A stretch of 54,078 bases of DNA from NCBI GenBank assembly GCA_947467625.1, contig CANIJN010000006.1:1-54078 (forward strand), given 5' to 3'. A program made the translations under genes and the position numbers. Positions 50,881 through 54,078 of the stretch are shown piece after piece. The notes under the pieces are model-generated. The model did not search any database, was not told the DNA's origin, and saw only the letters and a list, made by a program, of their open reading frames with translations. The stretch is from Opitutia bacterium (GTDB taxonomy: Bacteria; Verrucomicrobiota; Verrucomicrobiia; Opitutales; Opitutaceae). Within the stretch, counting starts at the first letter, position 1. Every line of letters begins with the position of its first letter.

Positions 50881-53646
50881 TCACTTGTTGCCGCTACGGG
50901 TGCGGGCTTCGGCACTGGCCGGGGTGACGATCGTCGGATTCTGGAAGAGTGACGTCGCCGGCGTATTCTTGAGGTCCTGCTTCTTTGGCGAGCCGCCTGG
51001 GCTCACGAGATTGGCCGTCACGAAGATGAGGAGATTGCGTTTCTGCGAGCTCTCGCCCTTCGAGCGAAAGAGGCGGCCGACGAACGGGATGTCGCCGAAG
51101 AACGGGACCTTGTCGGTGACCTTTTTCACTTCCTCACGCGTCAGGCCACCCATGACGAGCGTGGCACCGTCCCAGATTGTGACCTTGGTCGTGACTTCGC
51201 GGACGGAGAAAATCGGCTGATAAAAACCGGGCGGGACGGTGACGGTCGTGTTGCCAGAGATAGCGACGCTGGGGCCGCCGTATTCGACGAAGCCTTCGAA
51301 CTCGGTGACCTTCGGGTTGAGATCGAGGCTGATGGAGTAGTCGTCTTCTTCGACCGTGGGCGTGACCTTCATTTCCACACCGACGTTGCGCGTAGTGAAC
51401 TCTTGAGGCGTGCCGGCCGTGATGGTGACGCCAGCGGCGCCACCGGCGGTCGCGGCGGAGCCGACCTGACTTTGAATTTCGCCGTAGCTCTGCGGATAGC
51501 GGAGCTCCTGGGCGACGACGATGTTGGCGGGATTACCCGAGAGGACAGTGACTTTGGGCGAGCTGAGGAGATCGGAGCCCTGCTTTTGCGAGAGCGCGCG
51601 GATCGCGGCGGTGACATCGAACTCGCCGACGAAGCCGGTGATGTTGGCCAAGGCGGCGGCGGTGGCAGCCAGTTGGACGCCACCGGGGACGTTGGCGGGA
51701 GCGACGGGCACCACGAGCTGACCGCCAGAGAGACCGGGGTCTTTGATGGTGAGCGAGGTTGAATTGGTCGTGCTGGGGAACGCGCTCACGAGGGAGCGGG
51801 TGACGCCGTCGCTCGTGTAGGTTTCCTGCGGCGAGAAGACTTGGCGGCCATTCGAGTCGAGGACGGGGGCGCCGTTGGCCGGGTTAACCTGCGGGACGCC
51901 GCGGCGGGAGAGATTCCATTTCACGCCGAGTTCCTCGAGGGCACCCTCCTGGACCTCCAAGAACTTGGACTCGATCTCGACCTGGCGGACATCGTTGTAG
52001 CGGGCGAGGATATTGCGGATACGCTCCACGTTACGCGCGGTCTGCGTGACGATGATCGCTGAGCCATCGTAAGCGAGGCTCGAGCCGGCGACGGACTCGA
52101 AGTTGACGCCGGCCTGCTGGAGAAACGCTTTCATCGAGCCGGCTTCGCCCGTGCTACTGGTCGGCTCGCCGGCGGCGGCGCCGGCCGAGGACGGATCGCC
52201 CTTGGCTCCGCTGGCCCCAGAGATACCGCTCATGCGCAGAACCGTGGCGCGGGTGACAGGAAAGAAAGCCGTGTCGAGCGTGGACACTTCACCACCGGGA
52301 CGAACGATCACGGCGTCGGTCTGCACTTCAAACTGGTAGCCGATGGACTCGGTGACAAAATCGAGGACGCGTTTGAGCGAGGTATTACGCAGGGTGATGG
52401 TGACGGTCGGATTCTTGTTGGAGGGATCGAGGAGGACGACGTTGACGCCCTTCGGGTTGGTGCCGCTGGTGTCAAATTCCTCGGATGCTGCGCTGAGGGC
52501 GGCGACGACTTGGCCGATCTCGGCGCGGGTGAAGCTCACGCTGGGAAGAATAATGTCGTTCAGTTTGCGAGCTAGCGGAGCGGCGGCGGCGGCCTTGTCG
52601 GTCTCGCGAGCGCGCTCTTGGTAGATGCCGGGACGCTGCCAACCTTTGGCGACTTCTTCGAGGAGTTGGGCGCGGGTCTTCTCGCGATTGAGGGCGCCGG
52701 TCTCCGTTTTTTCTTGGGCGATCCGGAGGAGGAAACCCTTGGCGACGGTGTTATCCGGCTCGTTTGCCTCAATCCCGCGGAAGGTGGCCTGCGCGCCATC
52801 GGTATCACCGGCGACGTATTGCGCGCGACCCTTGGCGATGAGTTCGGCGGTGGCGGCGCGCTCAGCGATGAAGCGGGGATCGACGCCGGGGGCAGCAGCC
52901 GTCTTCGCTTCGGCGCGGGCGATGCGCTGGGCGACGGTCGCGGCGCGGGCATCGGAAGGAGCGAGTTCGGTCTGCGCCGCGAGGGCGGCGCGAGCGCCGT
53001 CCATGTCGCCGCGTTTCAAGAGGGCTTGGGCGCGATCGAGGAGCGCGGAGGCCTTTTCTTTTTTCAGATCGGCAACCAGCTTTTGGGTCAGCGGATTCAC
53101 GGGGAGCGAGGCGAGCGCGGCGTCGACGGTGGCGATGGCATCGTCGGTGCGGCCATCGCGGACTTGGGCGCGGGCGGTGGCGAGTTGGGTCTGGGCGACG
53201 GCGATGGCGGCACTGATGCGATTCGACTCGGCGCGGGCCATGGCCTCGGCCTCCTCCTCGGGAGTCGGCGCGCGGCCCGGCGGCGGTGGGGTTTGGCCGG
53301 GCTCAGGAATCTTGACGTCGATCATCCCCGGAGCAGCCGATGCGGAGCGGGCGAGCGAGGCCGCGGGTTGGGCGGCGGCTTCGGCCTGAGCGCTGCGTTG
53401 GGCGTCGAGCTCGGCACGGAGGCGGAGCACGGAAGGATCGTTCGGGGAGAGGGCGACGAGCTGGTCGAGCGTCCGCTGGGCGGTGTCGAGATCGCGGGCA
53501 TCGCGGGCGCGCAGGACCTCCGCCATGAGGCGAATTTTCACGTCGGTCGGGCTGGGCTCGGCGGCGTGTCCGACCGGCGCGGCGAGCGCGAAAATCGCGA
53601 CGGCGAGGAGAAGGCAGGACGACGAAGGAAGGGCGGGTTTGTTCAT
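50881..53646 (-). CDS. Secretin of Amuc_1098 family (type IV pilus-like outer membrane channel)
   Basis: 921 residues. Signal peptide (about 1-28, MNKPALPSSSCLLLAVAIFALAAPVGHA). Residues about 30-330 are Ala-rich, helical and TPR-like (ALAALSPNDPSVLRLRAEL-type pattern; repeated A-x-A-x-L-x-x-A blocks). About 370-470 is an STN/N0-type domain (LNDIILPSVSFTRAEIGQVVAAL, NTSLKRVLDFVTESIGYQFEV). About 540-600 an N1-type domain (NVERIRNILARYNDVRQVEIESKFLEVQEGALEELGV). The secretin core runs to the C-terminus with TLVMGGLTREE, DKVPFFGDIPFVGRLFRSKG and QKRNLLIFVTANLV. It forms the outer-membrane gate of the pilus-like machine. The upstream gene is 9 bp away and the giant Ig gene follows. Confidence 0.88.
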   Translation of the reverse strand: MNKPALPSSSCLLLAVAIFALAAPVGHAAEPSPTDVKIRLMAEVLRARDARDLDTAQRTLDQLVALSPNDPSVLRLRAELDAQRSAQAEAAAQPAASLARSASAAPGMIDVKIPEPGQTPPPPGRAPTPEEEAEAMARAESNRISAAIAVAQTQLATARAQVRDGRTDDAIATVDAALASLPVNPLTQKLVADLKKEKASALLDRAQALLKRGDMDGARAALAAQTELAPSDARAATVAQRIARAEAKTAAAPGVDPRFIAERAATAELIAKGRAQYVAGDTDGAQATFRGIEANEPDNTVAKGFLLRIAQEKTETGALNREKTRAQLLEEVAKGWQRPGIYQERARETDKAAAAAPLARKLNDIILPSVSFTRAEIGQVVAALSAASEEFDTSGTNPKGVNVVLLDPSNKNPTVTITLRNTSLKRVLDFVTESIGYQFEVQTDAVIVRPGGEVSTLDTAFFPVTRATVLRMSGISGASGAKGDPSSAGAAAGEPTSSTGEAGSMKAFLQQAGVNFESVAGSSLAYDGSAIIVTQTARNVERIRNILARYNDVRQVEIESKFLEVQEGALEELGVKWNLSRRGVPQVNPANGAPVLDSNGRQVFSPQETYTSDGVTRSLVSAFPSTTNSTSLTIKDPGLSGGQLVVPVAPANVPGGVQLAATAAALANITGFVGEFDVTAAIRALSQKQGSDLLSSPKVTVLSGNPANIVVAQELRYPQSYGEIQSQVGSAATAGGAAGVTITAGTPQEFTTRNVGVEMKVTPTVEEDDYSISLDLNPKVTEFEGFVEYGGPSVAISGNTTVTVPPGFYQPIFSVREVTTKVTIWDGATLVMGGLTREEVKKVTDKVPFFGDIPFVGRLFRSKGESSQKRNLLIFVTANLVSPGGSPKKQDLKNTPATSLFQNPTIVTPASAEARTRSGNK

Positions 53647-53655
53647 TGCGGGAAA

Positions 53656-54078
53656 TTATTGGGTGGTGGGCGTGGCGTCCGCTGGAGCGGAATCGTCAGC
53701 TTCGCGAGGGGTGAGCGTGCGGCGGTCCGGTTGGGTGAGTGTCGGGCCTTCTTTAGAAATCTCGACGCTCGCGGGGGAGAGCAGAATTTTTTCAATGCGA
53801 TAGGTCACCTCGCCGAGCACGAAGCTATCGCCGGCCCGGACTTCACGCGTGGCCGCATCCCCCGTCGCTGCGACAAAGGCGGATAGTCCGCCGGTAAAAT
53901 GGCGTTCGCGGTGGGTGAGGGTGACATCGCGGCCGGCCTTATCATCGCGGACCACAGCGGTAGCGACGCGTTGGCGCGTGGTCATGCTCTCAGGGATCTT
54001 GATGTCGACGGTGCGCACATCGAGGCTCTTGATAGTGAGACCGAGTTTCGGGACCGCGCGCCCGGCACTACCGAGGAA
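53656..54078 (-). CDS. Amuc_1099-like pilus system protein (N-terminus outside window)
   Basis: 140 residues are visible; the frame stays open to the right edge, so the start lies beyond it. The sequence VDIKIPESMTTRQRVATAVV, VTLTHRERHFTGGLSAFVAAT and VRAGDSFVLGEVTYRIEKILLSPASVEISKEG describes a beta-rich C-terminal domain resembling that of pilus-complex proteins of the PilP kind. Position directly upstream of an Amuc_1098-like secretin gene is that of Amuc_1099 in Akkermansia (genes 1102 to 1098 in transcription order). The assignment is mainly positional. The tail is Pro/Asp/Ala-rich. Confidence 0.5.
   Translation of the reverse strand, partial: FLGSAGRAVPKLGLTIKSLDVRTVDIKIPESMTTRQRVATAVVRDDKAGRDVTLTHRERHFTGGLSAFVAATGDAATREVRAGDSFVLGEVTYRIEKILLSPASVEISKEGPTLTQPDRRTLTPREADDSAPADATPTTQ

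Overview
The window looks like a chromosomal segment of a GC-rich Gram-negative bacterium of the Verrucomicrobiota, most likely family Opitutaceae. The clues are a secretin of the Akkermansia Amuc_1098 type at the right edge, two large TonB-dependent receptors (one with an N-terminal EF-hand), DUF5069, a secreted protein ending in the LIAGFV-type modules often seen in Verrucomicrobia, and few recognisable Shine-Dalgarno sites. Taxonomy is inferred from gene content only. I found no rRNA, tRNA, CRISPR array, insertion sequence or prophage.

Layout. 1-6802 (minus): an envelope and housekeeping run: truncated AsmA-like protein, PhnP-like hydrolase, DAHP synthase, RluA-type pseudouridine synthase, TonB-like protein, Maf and a TolC-like outer membrane protein. 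Two junctions are ATGA overlaps. 6920-15727 (plus): nadE, a small RHH/RelE-type toxin-antitoxin pair, hemL, a secreted S55 (SpoIVB-like) peptidase, a secreted beta-propeller protein and a DUF429 protein. 15894-17520 (minus): xerC and mazG. 17620-21044 (plus): trpC, DUF5069, rsmA, a secreted protein and a GNAT acetyltransferase.

21380-31365 is a carbohydrate-utilisation-like island: a TonB receptor and a PcRGLX/YetA-like (putative PL26 rhamnogalacturonan lyase) gene on the minus strand, divergent from a second TonB receptor. An 18-bp palindrome sits in the divergent intergenic region. 31520-35077 (plus) is pyruvate carboxylase. 35540-41965 (minus) holds rpsA with a clear terminator and a structured leader, then a lipoprotein, agmatine deiminase, N-carbamoylputrescine amidase, hisG and a stand-alone 5'-3' exonuclease.

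42089-54078 (minus) is the most unusual part. The end of an Amuc_1099-like pilus gene and an Amuc_1098-like secretin are followed, after 26 bp and a strong Shine-Dalgarno, by an 8.8-kb gene. It encodes a 2921-residue secreted protein with about 23 Ig-like repeats, a DUF4214-like segment, one further Ig domain and a duplicated C-terminal module. I propose that this giant filamentous surface protein is made with, and perhaps exported or displayed by, the pilus-like secretin system.

Two further themes run through the window. Short dispersed TCAACGCCC-type repeats are translated as linkers inside nadE, hemL and the S55 peptidase gene. REP-like palindromes lie in several intergenic regions.
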